Of a DNA stretch of 64,000 nt, positions 26,288 to 35,032 are shown in pieces. The number at the start of each line of letters is the position of its first letter. Position 1 is the first letter of the stretch. Below the pieces are notes generated by a model, which was not told the origin of the DNA, made no database searches, and was given only the letters and a program-made list of their open reading frames with translations. The DNA is taken from contig CCRI01000004.1 of the NCBI GenBank assembly GCA_000985875.1, positions 124,001-188,000 of the forward strand. The letters are read 5' to 3'. This stretch comes from Neorhizobium galegae bv. officinalis. Its GTDB lineage: Bacteria; Pseudomonadota; Alphaproteobacteria; Rhizobiales; Rhizobiaceae. The translations under genes were made by a program, and so were the position numbers.

Positions 26288-28572
26288 CCATCATGGAACC
26301 CCGCAAACACGGCGATGCCTCCGACGGGACCGTCGGCGGTCGCCAGACGCGCTTCGAAGGCAACCTGAAGGTCACCGGTGGCGCGACCTATGCATTGGAA
26401 TATCCGGTTGAAGGCCTTGCCTATGCCATCCTCGTCCAGAGCACCATTCCGGCCGGGCGCGTCGTTAGGGTCGACACGGAAAAGGCGCTTGCGGCTCCAG
26501 GCGTGCTGATGGTGCTGACGCCGGATGACGACCTGGGTCTCCTGGTTGCCTCCGACTGGGGTGGCAATCGCCCGGATAACCAGCCGTATTATCCGCTGCC
26601 GCGGCAGGTGCAGTACAATGGCCAGTCGATCGCCGCCGTCGTTGCGGAAAGCCGCGAACAGGCGGTCGAGGCGGCAAATCTGATCTGCATCACCTATGAG
26701 AAGGCGCCGCATGTCGCGACCTTCAATGACGCGGCGGCCGGCGAAGGCAAGGTGATGGACAATCTCACCTCCGGATGGGGAGATGCCGAGGCCGCCCTTG
26801 CGGCCGCACCGGTTCAGATCGAAGGCGAATATTCGACGCCGCGGGAATATCATGTCGCAATGGAGCCGCATGGGCTGACCGTGAAGTGGGATGGCGATCG
26901 GATCACGGTCTGGGAACCGAGCCAGTGGTCGCATGGCATGGCGCGGAGCTATTCCGAATGGTTCGGCATTCCTTACGAAAACGTCCACCTGGTCTCACCG
27001 TTCATCGGCGGCGGGTTCGGTTCGAAGGGGGCGGCGCTCGCCCATGGCGCGGTGGCGGCTTTCGCGGCAAGGAAACTCGGCCGGCCGGTAAAGCTTGCGC
27101 TCACGCGACCGCAGAATTTCACCAACTATGGCGGTCGCGCCGCGACGCGCCAGACGATCAAGATCGGCGCGACGGAAGATGGCATTCTGCAGGCGATCGT
27201 GCATCGCGGCGCCAGCGAGACCTCCACCTATGCGGACTGGCCGGAGCAGACGGGCTCCGCGACGCCGATCCTCTACAGGATAGAGAATTTCTCGTCGCAG
27301 CATCGGGTCGTGCCGGTCAACACCGTCACACCGGGTGCGTTGCGCGGCCCGGGCAAGAACCCCAGCGCCTTCGGCATCGAAAGCGCGATGGAGGAACTGG
27401 CCTACAAGCTCGGCATGGACCCGCTCGAACTGCGGCTGAAAAACTACGCCGACCACGACTACCAGTCGGGAAAACCCTGGTCGACGCGCCGGCTGCGCGA
27501 AGCGCTGACCGAAGGTGCCGAAGCCTTCGGCTGGTCGAAGCGCAGCCATGAACCACGTTCGATGCGCGATGGCAAAACCCTTATCGGCTGGGGCATTGGC
27601 TGCGGCACGTTCCCGGTCATCCAGGCGCCGAGCGAGGCGATGATCCGCATCCTCGGCAATGGCCGTGTCGAGGTCGTCAGCGGTGCGATCGACATGGGGC
27701 AGGGGACCTACACGATCCTTGCCCAGACGGCTGCCGAAGTGTTTGGCATTCCCGTCGACCAGGTCGAGGTTCATCTCGGCGATTCCCGGCTGCCGGGTTC
27801 GGCGATTGCCGGCGGCTCGATGCTGGCGGGCTCGATCCTCGGCGCCGTGCACAAGGCGGCGACGGCTGCCCGCGACGAACTGATCGGACTGGCGCTCAAC
27901 GACGAGAAATCGCCGCTGCGCGATACCGGGGCCAATACGCTGACCTTCAGCGGCGGCCGCATTGCCGCTCCCCGCGACCAGGGGCCGTCGCTCACGCTTT
28001 CGGAACTGATGGCGGCGCTCGGCCGCGACGAGATCGAGGTCCTGAGGAACACGTTGCCGGATGGTGCGACCGCCCAGGAGCAACATCAGGCCTGGACGAG
28101 CATGGCAAAGGTCCAGGGGCCGACCATGGGCGAATACTCCATGCATAGCTGGTGCGCCCATTTCGCCGAAGTACGGGTGGACGAGGATTTTGGGACGGTA
28201 CGGGTGTCCCGTATCGTCTCGGCCTTCGATTGCGGCCGGCTCTACAATCCGCGGCTGGTGGAAAGCCAGTGGCGGGGCGGCATCATCATGGGGATCGGCC
28301 AGGCGCTGCTTGAGGAAGGTCTCGTCGACCAGCGCAACGGCCGGACGGTCAACAACAACATGGGCGACTACCTCGTGCCCACCAATGCCGACGTGCCGCA
28401 TATCGAGGTGATCTCGGTTGGTATTCCCGACTACGGCGCTTCGGCGCTGGGCGGCAAGGGTGTCGGCGAAGTCGGCATCGTCGGCGTCGCACCGGCAATC
28501 GCCAACGCGGTCTTCCACGCAACCGGCAAACGGGTGCGTGATTTGCCGATCACGCTCGAAAAGCTGATCTGA
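26284..28572 (+). CDS. paoC: Aldehyde oxidase molybdopterin subunit, PaoC-like
   Basis: 762-aa large subunit binding the molybdenum cofactor. GGGFGSKG (near 240), MGQGTYTILAQTAAEV (near 471) and GKGVGEVG near the C-terminus, which includes the catalytic glutamate, are intact, and PGALRGPG marks the substrate side. The family oxidises aldehydes to acids with a flavin/Fe-S electron chain. The start at 26284 overlaps the FAD subunit stop; the open frame further 5' is an overlap artefact. A PaoD-like cofactor-insertion chaperone is not found nearby. The substrate is probably a broad range of aromatic or aliphatic aldehydes. Confidence 0.92.
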   Translation: MTIMEPRKHGDASDGTVGGRQTRFEGNLKVTGGATYALEYPVEGLAYAILVQSTIPAGRVVRVDTEKALAAPGVLMVLTPDDDLGLLVASDWGGNRPDNQPYYPLPRQVQYNGQSIAAVVAESREQAVEAANLICITYEKAPHVATFNDAAAGEGKVMDNLTSGWGDAEAALAAAPVQIEGEYSTPREYHVAMEPHGLTVKWDGDRITVWEPSQWSHGMARSYSEWFGIPYENVHLVSPFIGGGFGSKGAALAHGAVAAFAARKLGRPVKLALTRPQNFTNYGGRAATRQTIKIGATEDGILQAIVHRGASETSTYADWPEQTGSATPILYRIENFSSQHRVVPVNTVTPGALRGPGKNPSAFGIESAMEELAYKLGMDPLELRLKNYADHDYQSGKPWSTRRLREALTEGAEAFGWSKRSHEPRSMRDGKTLIGWGIGCGTFPVIQAPSEAMIRILGNGRVEVVSGAIDMGQGTYTILAQTAAEVFGIPVDQVEVHLGDSRLPGSAIAGGSMLAGSILGAVHKAATAARDELIGLALNDEKSPLRDTGANTLTFSGGRIAAPRDQGPSLTLSELMAALGRDEIEVLRNTLPDGATAQEQHQAWTSMAKVQGPTMGEYSMHSWCAHFAEVRVDEDFGTVRVSRIVSAFDCGRLYNPRLVESQWRGGIIMGIGQALLEEGLVDQRNGRTVNNNMGDYLVPTNADVPHIEVISVGIPDYGASALGGKGVGEVGIVGVAPAIANAVFHATGKRVRDLPITLEKLI

Positions 28573-28582
28573 CCGATCCCGT

Positions 28583-28604
28583 GCACCCGGTTTCGGCCGG
28601 GTGC
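28583..28604. terminator. Bidirectional hairpin between convergent genes
   Basis: GCACCCGG and CCGGGTGC pair perfectly around a 6-nt loop, between the oxidase operon end and the LysR gene end. No long T-run on either side, so termination may be moderate. Confidence 0.6.
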
Positions 28605-29558
28605 CTATCTTCGCTTCGGCATGTTCGATGCCCCGATGCTGCCGGCAAAACGTTCGGCCAGACGTTCCTTCCGGAAATGCTCGACGACGAAATCGACGAA
28701 TACGCGGGTCTTTGCCGGCAGCAGCGTCTTGCTGGCGTAGTAGATCGAGATCGGCCCGATATCGGCGTACCAGTCGGGTAGCAGCCGGACGAGTTCGCCG
28801 CGCTCGAAAAAGGAGAGACTATCGGGCATGGCGATCATCGCGACGCCGAGGCCGAGGCTTGCGGCGCGGGCGATCGCCGCCGGGTCGTTGAGCACGACCT
28901 TTTCTGTCAGCGCCGCAGGCATCTCGTCGCCTGCCGCATTGCGCATCACCCATTGGCGGATACGGCCGGTATTGGAAGAGCGCATCTGGATGCCGTCCAG
29001 GTTTGCAAGCTCCGCCGGATTGGCGGGGATGGGTCTGTCCTTCATGTAACCGGGTGATGCGACCGAAACGATATGTGCCGGCGCGAGCACCCGGGCGACC
29101 GTGCCGGGCGCCAGCTCGAAGCCGCCGCCGATCGCCGCGTCATAACCTTCCGCGATCAAGTCCACCTGGCGGTTCTCGAACGTCCATTCCGGTCGGATGA
29201 GCGGATAACGAGTGGTGAACTCCGGCAGCAGTGGCAGGATATAGTCCGTTCCGAAATGCGGGCTCATGCTGACCTTCAGCACGCCGGCCGGCTCCGCGGC
29301 TTCCGATGAAACCCCTTCTATTGCCGCCTGCAGCGCCTCGACGTGGTCCCGGATCTCCGACAGAAAGCGTTCGCCCGCTTCGGTCAGCGTCAGCCTTCGC
29401 GTGCTGCGTTGGAAGAGGCGGGTGCCGAGGTTCCTCTCGAGCATCGCGACATTGCGGCTGACCGCCGCCGGCGTCAGTGCCAGCCGCCTGGCCGCAGCCG
29501 AGAAGCTGCCGAGTTCGGCGCTGCGCATAAAGGATTCGAGATTGGCGAGACTTTCCAT
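28605..29558 (-). CDS. LysR-family transcriptional regulator
   Basis: 317 aa with the N-terminal winged helix (FMRSAELGSFSAAARRLALTPAAVSRNVAMLE, about 10-41) and a periplasmic-binding-protein-like effector domain (from about 92). Resembles the group controlling small oxidoreductase genes. It is divergent from a Rossmann-fold NADP reductase gene, which is its most likely target; dyads in the 114-bp space support this. The effector is unknown. Confidence 0.9.
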   Translation of the reverse strand: MESLANLESFMRSAELGSFSAAARRLALTPAAVSRNVAMLERNLGTRLFQRSTRRLTLTEAGERFLSEIRDHVEALQAAIEGVSSEAAEPAGVLKVSMSPHFGTDYILPLLPEFTTRYPLIRPEWTFENRQVDLIAEGYDAAIGGGFELAPGTVARVLAPAHIVSVASPGYMKDRPIPANPAELANLDGIQMRSSNTGRIRQWVMRNAAGDEMPAALTEKVVLNDPAAIARAASLGLGVAMIAMPDSLSFFERGELVRLLPDWYADIGPISIYYASKTLLPAKTRVFVDFVVEHFRKERLAERFAGSIGASNMPKRR

Positions 29559-29592
29559 GCGGTGGATCTATTCTCAACGATTGCTTGAAGAT

Positions 29593-29627
29593 GATTGGCA
29601 TTATTAGAGGCTAATCAAGCGCCAATC
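29593..29627. promoter_or_regulatory. Candidate LysR-type binding region
   Basis: GATTGGC (29593-29599) and GCCAATC (29621-29627) form an outer dyad, with ATTAG-AGG-CTAAT (29603-29615) nested almost at its centre. The region lies between the divergent LysR and reductase genes, where such regulators bind. Confidence 0.5.
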
Positions 29628-29672
29628 CAGAGGCGATATTCCTGTCATCGAAACCACAGGAGTATCGCAATC

Positions 29673-30272
29673 ATGACCATCGGTATCATCGGCGCCGGCA
29701 ATATCGGCGCAGCCTTCGCCCGCACTCTTGCAAGAAACGGCGTGCGTGCCACCATTGCCAATAGCCGCGGCCCAGCCTCGCTCGAAACACTGAGCGCTGA
29801 ATTGTCGCCCTGGATTTCCGCCGGCACGATCGAGGAGGCCGCAAGCGCCGACATGGTGCTGATCGCGGTTCCATGGTCGAAATTGCCGGCTGCCCTTGCC
29901 GGCCTGCCGGACTGGAACGGCCGGATCGTCATCGATGCGAACAATCCGATCGAGTCGCCGCTCTACAAACCGGCTGAACTCAACGGCCGCCTTTCCAGCG
30001 AGATCCTCGCCGACCTTGTGCCGGGCGCCCGGGTGGTGAAGGCGTTCAATCATCTGTTCGCGAAGCTGGTCGACGCAGATCCCGCATCCGAAGGCGGCAA
30101 GCGCGTGCTGTTCTATTCGGGTAACGACGCGACGGCAAAGACGGAGGTCGTAGCCCTGATCGACAAGCTCGGATTCTTCGGCATCGATCTCGGGCCGCTA
30201 TCGGTCGGGGCCAAACTGGCGCAGTTTCCGGGCGGCCCGCTGCCGGGATTGAACCTCGTCAATTTCGGCTGA
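29673..30272 (+). CDS. NADP-binding reductase (F420-dependent NADP oxidoreductase-like)
   Basis: 199-aa Rossmann protein with GIIGAGNIGAAFA (4-16) and the follow-on TIANSRGP that recognises the NADP phosphate. The layout VIDANNPIESP and VVKAFNHLFA matches the NADPH:F420 oxidoreductase-like/STEAP-type family, which in bacteria lacking F420 probably reduces other small substrates or metals. The start at 29673 follows an AGG-containing site and begins directly at the nucleotide fold. Controlled most likely by the divergent LysR regulator. Cytoplasmic. Confidence 0.85.
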   Translation: MTIGIIGAGNIGAAFARTLARNGVRATIANSRGPASLETLSAELSPWISAGTIEEAASADMVLIAVPWSKLPAALAGLPDWNGRIVIDANNPIESPLYKPAELNGRLSSEILADLVPGARVVKAFNHLFAKLVDADPASEGGKRVLFYSGNDATAKTEVVALIDKLGFFGIDLGPLSVGAKLAQFPGGPLPGLNLVNFG

Positions 30273-30275
30273 CAC

Positions 30276-30938
30276 TCAGTCGTCCGAATACCGTTCCTCG
30301 GCCCACGGGTCACCGCGCATATGGTAGCCGTTCTTCTCCCAGAAGCCGGCCTGGTCCTTGCCGAGGAATTCGATCCGGTTGAGCCATTTGGCGCTTTTCC
30401 AGAAATAGAGGTGCGGCACCACCAGCCGCACCGGCCCGCCATGCTCCTCGCTCAGCGGCTTGCCTTCCCACTCCGTGACGATGATCGCGTCCGGCGAGGC
30501 GAAATCCGAGAGAAGCAGGTTGGTGGTATAGCCGTCATAGCTGGTCAGCATGACGGCGACCGCCTCCTCCCGCGGGTCGACGAGATCGAGAAAATCGTGG
30601 GTTGACACACCTTTCCAGTTGTTGTCGTAGCGCGACCAGGTGGTCACGCAATGGATGTCGGAGCGCATCTCCGTCTGCGGCAAAGCCTGGAAGGCCGCCC
30701 AGTCCAAGGTTTTCCGGTTGTTGACGAGGCCGCGCACGTCGAGTTTCCACCGTTCGGTCGAGACCTGCGGCTGCTGGCCGAGATCGAGCACCGGCCAGTT
30801 CTTGACTAGGTGCTGGCCGGGCGGCAGGCGGTCGGTTTCCGGCCTGGTGATCCGGCCGGTCAGGAACTTGCCTTGTTCCGCCCATTTCCGCTTGGTGATG
30901 GTGAGCTTCGAATCCTCGGGCTCAATCTCGTCGGCCAT
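30276..30938 (-). CDS. Sulfite-oxidase-like molybdopterin protein (YuiH/SuoX-like)
   Basis: 220 aa, consisting only of the oxidoreductase molybdopterin-binding domain. The Mo-ligating cysteine is in SDIHCVTTW (Cys97), and the substrate-side residues GGPVRLVVPHLY and WLNRIEF follow. The group is related to MsrP and SuoX, but it lacks a Tat signal, so it is cytoplasmic and its substrate is unknown. The start at 30938 was chosen for GGAGAA upstream; longer frames lack homology. It is the second molybdenum enzyme within 6 kb, after the aldehyde oxidase. Confidence 0.88.
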   Translation of the reverse strand: MADEIEPEDSKLTITKRKWAEQGKFLTGRITRPETDRLPPGQHLVKNWPVLDLGQQPQVSTERWKLDVRGLVNNRKTLDWAAFQALPQTEMRSDIHCVTTWSRYDNNWKGVSTHDFLDLVDPREEAVAVMLTSYDGYTTNLLLSDFASPDAIIVTEWEGKPLSEEHGGPVRLVVPHLYFWKSAKWLNRIEFLGKDQAGFWEKNGYHMRGDPWAEERYSDD

Positions 30939-31026
30939 ATCCGGTTCTCCTTGCGTCGCCGGATAATCTGATAAACAAGAAAGGCAATCAATCGCCTGTT
31001 TCGGAAAATCCTGTTCTCGGAAGATC

Positions 31027-32199
31027 ATGCCTGCCTTCAACCCCCTTATCGAAAAGCTCAGCCCTCCGCCTGTTCCCTCCGTCGCCGCCTGGGGGCGTGC
31101 CTATGACGGGTCCAAAGGTCCGCTGATCGACCTCTCTCAGGCGGTGCCCGGTTATCCGGCCCATCCGGACATGTTGAAGCTGCTCGGCGAGACCGGCTCT
31201 TCAAAAGCCTTTACCGGCTACGGTCCGATCGAGGGCGAGGCGGAGCTTCGGACCGCCTATGCGGCGCATGTCTCCGAGGTTTATGGCGCAGGCATTGGGC
31301 TGAAGAACATCCACATCACGTCCGGCTGCAACCAGGCCTTCGTCTGCGCGGCGATGACGGTTGCCGGTCCGGGCAACACGGTGCTGATGACCGAGCCCTT
31401 CTATTTCAACCATGAAACGACGCTGGCGATGATGGGCGTCAAGACCGCCTTTGTCGCCTGCGATGCGTCGAACGGTTTCCTGCCGGACCTCGTGGGACTT
31501 GAAGCCGCGATCACCGGCGAGGTGCGGGCGCTGGCGCTCGTTTCGCCCAACAATCCGACCGGGGCGATCTATCCGCCGTCGCTGCTCGAAGCGATCTTCA
31601 AGCTTTGCCGGAACAAAGGCATCTGGCTGATCCTTGACGAGACTTATCGGGACTTCCTGCCCGCGGCCGGCCAGGCGCCGCATGCACTCTTCAGCCTCGA
31701 CGGCTGGGAAGACACGCTGATCAGCCTCTACAGTTTCTCGAAATCCTTCTGCATTCCCGGCCATCGGCTCGGGGCGATCACCGCCGGTCCGGTCGCGGTC
31801 GAGCAGATCGCCAAGATCATGGACAACCTGCAGATCTGCGCCCCCCGCGCCGCCCAGGCTGCCGTCGCCCAGGCTCTGCCGCTTCTTGCCGACTGGCGCG
31901 AGGAGAACAGACAGGAGATCGGCCGCCGTGCCGATGCGCTGAAGGCGGTGATGCGCTCCGTCAACGATTGGAAGCTCGATGCGATCGGCGCCTATTTCGC
32001 CTTCGTGCGGCATCCTTTTTCAGGCAAGAGTTCTGCGGAGGTAGCGGAAAAACTGGCGAAGCAGGCCGGCATCATCTGCATTCCCGGCGCCTATTTCGGC
32101 GAGAGCCAGCAGGATTATCTGCGCTTTGCCTTTGCCAATGCGGACGTGCCGACGATCGGGCTGTTGCGAGAACGTTTGCAGAACTTTTCCCTATCGTGA
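31027..32199 (+). CDS. PLP-dependent aminotransferase class I/II
   Basis: 390-aa fold type I aminotransferase. SPNNPTGAIYP holds the PLP-ring asparagine, DETYRDF the pyridine-nitrogen aspartate, and SFSKSFCIPGHRLG the Schiff-base lysine (Lys239). The ALDH-like C-terminal arginine region is present. The start at 31027 lies 88 bp from the divergent sulfite-oxidase-like gene start. The amino acid is not determinable; the group covers aspartate and aromatic aminotransferases of broad range. Confidence 0.88.
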   Translation: MPAFNPLIEKLSPPPVPSVAAWGRAYDGSKGPLIDLSQAVPGYPAHPDMLKLLGETGSSKAFTGYGPIEGEAELRTAYAAHVSEVYGAGIGLKNIHITSGCNQAFVCAAMTVAGPGNTVLMTEPFYFNHETTLAMMGVKTAFVACDASNGFLPDLVGLEAAITGEVRALALVSPNNPTGAIYPPSLLEAIFKLCRNKGIWLILDETYRDFLPAAGQAPHALFSLDGWEDTLISLYSFSKSFCIPGHRLGAITAGPVAVEQIAKIMDNLQICAPRAAQAAVAQALPLLADWREENRQEIGRRADALKAVMRSVNDWKLDAIGAYFAFVRHPFSGKSSAEVAEKLAKQAGIICIPGAYFGESQQDYLRFAFANADVPTIGLLRERLQNFSLS

Positions 32200-32226
32200 G
32201 CCTGAGCGTCCGTATATAAGCGGATC

Positions 32227-33507
32227 ATGGTTCAAAGAGCAGGCAGCGCCGATCTCCCGCTTCACGGCGGCCGGGTTCCCCGGTGGCTCGGCGAGCGCAT
32301 GACCAGGCTCGGGGCCGTCATTACCGAGGCGATCGTCATCGAATATGGCCGAGACGAGCTATTGAGGCGGCTGGCGCATCCCTTCTGGTTCCAGTCCTTC
32401 GGCTGCGTCATGGGCATGGACTGGCATTCTTCCGGTATCACCACCAGCGTTCTCGGCGCGCTGAAACGCGGGCTGACGCCGATGGCCGGCGAGCTCGGCA
32501 TCCATGTCTGCGGCGGCCGCGGGCAGAGCTCCCGCAAGACCCCGGACGAATTGATCGCCGTCGGCAACCGCGTCGGCATCGACGGCAGCGGCCTTGCGAC
32601 GACCAGCCGGCTGGTCGCCAAGGTGGACAGCGCCGCGGTGCAGGACGGGTTCGATCTTTACCTGCACGGTTTCATCGTCACCGACGACGGAAAATGGGTG
32701 GTGGTGCAGCAGGGCATGAACGGCGACAAGCGCCAGGCGCGGCGATACCACTGGATTTCCGAGGGGCTGAAAAGCTTCGTCGATTCCCCGCATGCGGCGA
32801 TCGAGGGCCGCGGGCAGGGCGAGATCGTCAACCTCGCCGACTATCGCGCGGAGGCCTCGCGCAAAGGCCAGCTCGACCTGCTCGCAACGCTCGGACCGGA
32901 CCGGATCGTCCGCGAGGTGATCGCCATCGAGCCGGCGCGAAAGGTGAAGGAACCGGCGCAGCCGATGCTGCCGCATCTGATCATGCCGGCGCATCACGAT
33001 GTCCGCGAGGAAGACGTCAACATGAGGCGGCTGCACGGGACGCTCGCTGCTGCTGCCGATCGCGGCCCGGAGGATTTCGAGAACCTGCTGCTGATGCCGG
33101 GCGTCGGCGCGCGGACGGTCAAGGCGCTCGCCATGGTCGCCGAGGTGGTGCATGGCGCGCCCTGCCGGTTCTCCGATCCGGCGCGGTTCTCGCTCGCCCA
33201 TGGCGGCAAGGACCGGCATCCGTTTCCGGTGCCGCTGAATGTCTATGACGAGACGATCAAGGTGATGAAGTCCGCCGTCGGCAAGGCCCGGCTCGGCCGC
33301 GAGGAGGAGATGCAGGCGCTCAAGCGGCTCGACGACCAGGCCCGGCAGATGGAACGGTACGTGACCGGCCCGGACTTGAAGGAAATCGTCGCCGGCGAAT
33401 TCCGCCAGTCGCACGAATGGGGCGGCCGCAGCGTCCTCGGCTGGGAGCCGCCGGCGGAGGCGACCGCCAATTTTCCGGGATCAGCCGATTACTTGAAGGG
33501 ATCGTAA
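32227..33507 (+). CDS. DUF763 domain protein with helix-hairpin-helix motif
   Basis: 426 aa spanning the whole DUF763 family, common in archaea and scattered in bacteria, function unknown. The N-terminal half contains conserved GSADLPLHGGRVPRWL and HVCGGRGQSSRKTP. Around 288-303 LLLMPGVGARTVKALA is a clear helix-hairpin-helix, a motif that grips the DNA backbone in repair proteins and nucleases. I infer a nucleic-acid role. Its 3' end overlaps the convergent tautomerase gene by 19 bp. No transmembrane or signal segment. Confidence 0.85.
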   Translation: MVQRAGSADLPLHGGRVPRWLGERMTRLGAVITEAIVIEYGRDELLRRLAHPFWFQSFGCVMGMDWHSSGITTSVLGALKRGLTPMAGELGIHVCGGRGQSSRKTPDELIAVGNRVGIDGSGLATTSRLVAKVDSAAVQDGFDLYLHGFIVTDDGKWVVVQQGMNGDKRQARRYHWISEGLKSFVDSPHAAIEGRGQGEIVNLADYRAEASRKGQLDLLATLGPDRIVREVIAIEPARKVKEPAQPMLPHLIMPAHHDVREEDVNMRRLHGTLAAAADRGPEDFENLLLMPGVGARTVKALAMVAEVVHGAPCRFSDPARFSLAHGGKDRHPFPVPLNVYDETIKVMKSAVGKARLGREEEMQALKRLDDQARQMERYVTGPDLKEIVAGEFRQSHEWGGRSVLGWEPPAEATANFPGSADYLKGS

Positions 33508-33722
33508 CCGGGCTTTTTGTAGACGAGTTCCGGCTGCCCCTGGATATCCGGCACGTAGACCTTGTCGGTCCAGTCGTCCCTGGGAAAGTCCTGGATTGCG
33601 ACCGACACGGAACTTTCGGCAGAGCCGAGGGCGGTCATGACCGCCTTGGTCACCTCAGCCGTCAACGCCTGCTTCTGCTCTTCGGAGCGGCCCTCGATCA
33701 TTTTGACGATAACATGGGGCAC
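33489..33722 (-). CDS. 4-Oxalocrotonate tautomerase family protein
   Basis: 77 aa. The GTG at 33722 is the true start: GGAGGAG lies 6 nt upstream, and the second codon is proline, giving the catalytic N-terminal Pro (PHVIVKM) after Met removal. The frame runs further 5' to 33770 but would bury this proline. Members enolise or dehalogenate small oxo acids. The 3' end overlaps the DUF763 gene on the other strand by 19 bp. It is single-copy here; these proteins assemble as hexamers or trimers. Confidence 0.88.
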   Translation of the reverse strand: MPHVIVKMIEGRSEEQKQALTAEVTKAVMTALGSAESSVSVAIQDFPRDDWTDKVYVPDIQGQPELVYKKPGYDPFK

Positions 33723-33808
33723 GTTGCGCTCCTCCGATGGGCAGTTTTGAAATTCGCTGGAAGCGAGCATAGCCTGTCTCGTTCGTGGATTTCAATCGTG
33801 AACTCCGC

Positions 33809-35017
33809 TCACGCCATCGGGGTCGTCGCGCGGTCACGGACCGTGGATGCGATACGGCCGGCGAGGTCGGCGATACGGTCCATGGCGGTTGCAACCACAT
33901 CGTCCGGGACTGTCAGCGAGATGCGCAGGAAGCCCGCGGCCTGGTCGCCGAAGGAGGTGCCGGGCATCACGGCGACCTTCTCCTCGCGCAGCAGTTCCCA
34001 GGCGAATTCCTCGCCGTTGAGGCCGGTGGCGGTTACGTCGAGCAGGACAAACATGCCCCCTTCCGGCGGCATCGGCTTGACGAGATTGCTCCCGGCAAAG
34101 GCCTTTTCGACGATCGTGGCGCGGCGGCGATAGTTTTCCCGCATCACATCGGCCGTGTCGAAATGCTGCGACAGCGCCATGGCGGTCATGTCGGAGATGA
34201 AGGGCTGGACGCCGAACAGCATGGTCTCGGATACCGGCAGCAGTCGTTCGCAGAATTCTTCCGGCCCGGCGGCCCAGCCACTGCGGAAGCCTGGGGCAGC
34301 GTGAGATTTCGAGATCGACGAGACCGCGATGGTACGTTCGGCCAGCGCCGGAATATCGAAGGGGGAGGCGAAGGGCGTGCCTTCGAAGATCAACTGCTCA
34401 TAGACCTCGTCCGAAACGATCCAGAGGTCATGCTTGCGGCAGATCTCACCGATAGCCGCGATCTCGGCGGCGGTCAGCACCGCGCCGGTCGGGTTGTGCG
34501 GCGTGTTGAGAAGGAGGACGCGGGCTTCCGGTGTGATCGCCCGTTCGAGATCCTCGGCCTGCAGGTGGAATTTCTTTTCCGGACGCAGCGGCACGGGGAT
34601 CATATGCGCGCCGGTGGAGGCGATGACGCCTTCATAGGTCGCATAGAGAGGGTCGCCGACGAGCACCCCGTCACCGGCTTCGACGAGACCGGTCATGACG
34701 CCGTAGAGAGCGGTCTGGGTGCCGGGGAAACAGAGGAAATTGCGTTCCGTGACGCCAGGCCGGCGCTTCGAATATTTCTCGACCAGCGCCTTCAGCACCG
34801 GCGGCTCGCCGCGGCCGTTGGAGTAACGAGTGCGGCCGGCATACATGGCGCGCGCCGCCTCGTCGAGCAGAGCCTTGTCCGGCTTGACGTCCGGCTCGCC
34901 GATGGTGAGTTCGATGACGTCCTCGCCGGCGGCCTGCATGCGGCGGGCGGTCAGGTGGAGTGCCCAGCGGCCGGAGCCGAGATGGGCGAGGCGGTCGGTG
35001 ATCGAGGCATAACGCAT
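33809..35017 (-). CDS. PLP-dependent aminotransferase (AspC-like)
   Basis: 402-aa fold type I aminotransferase with NTPHNPTGAV (PLP asparagine), SDEVYEQLIFEG (aspartate and tyrosine) and SSISKSHAAPGFRSGW, in which Lys237 forms the Schiff base. Resembles the broad aspartate/tyrosine/arginine:pyruvate group. Located 15 bp after a TetR-type regulator on the same strand, which suggests co-transcription and control by that regulator. The substrate is unknown. Confidence 0.88.
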   Translation of the reverse strand: MRYASITDRLAHLGSGRWALHLTARRMQAAGEDVIELTIGEPDVKPDKALLDEAARAMYAGRTRYSNGRGEPPVLKALVEKYSKRRPGVTERNFLCFPGTQTALYGVMTGLVEAGDGVLVGDPLYATYEGVIASTGAHMIPVPLRPEKKFHLQAEDLERAITPEARVLLLNTPHNPTGAVLTAAEIAAIGEICRKHDLWIVSDEVYEQLIFEGTPFASPFDIPALAERTIAVSSISKSHAAPGFRSGWAAGPEEFCERLLPVSETMLFGVQPFISDMTAMALSQHFDTADVMRENYRRRATIVEKAFAGSNLVKPMPPEGGMFVLLDVTATGLNGEEFAWELLREEKVAVMPGTSFGDQAAGFLRISLTVPDDVVATAMDRIADLAGRIASTVRDRATTPMA

Positions 35018-35032
35018 CGGTGGTTCCTTTTC

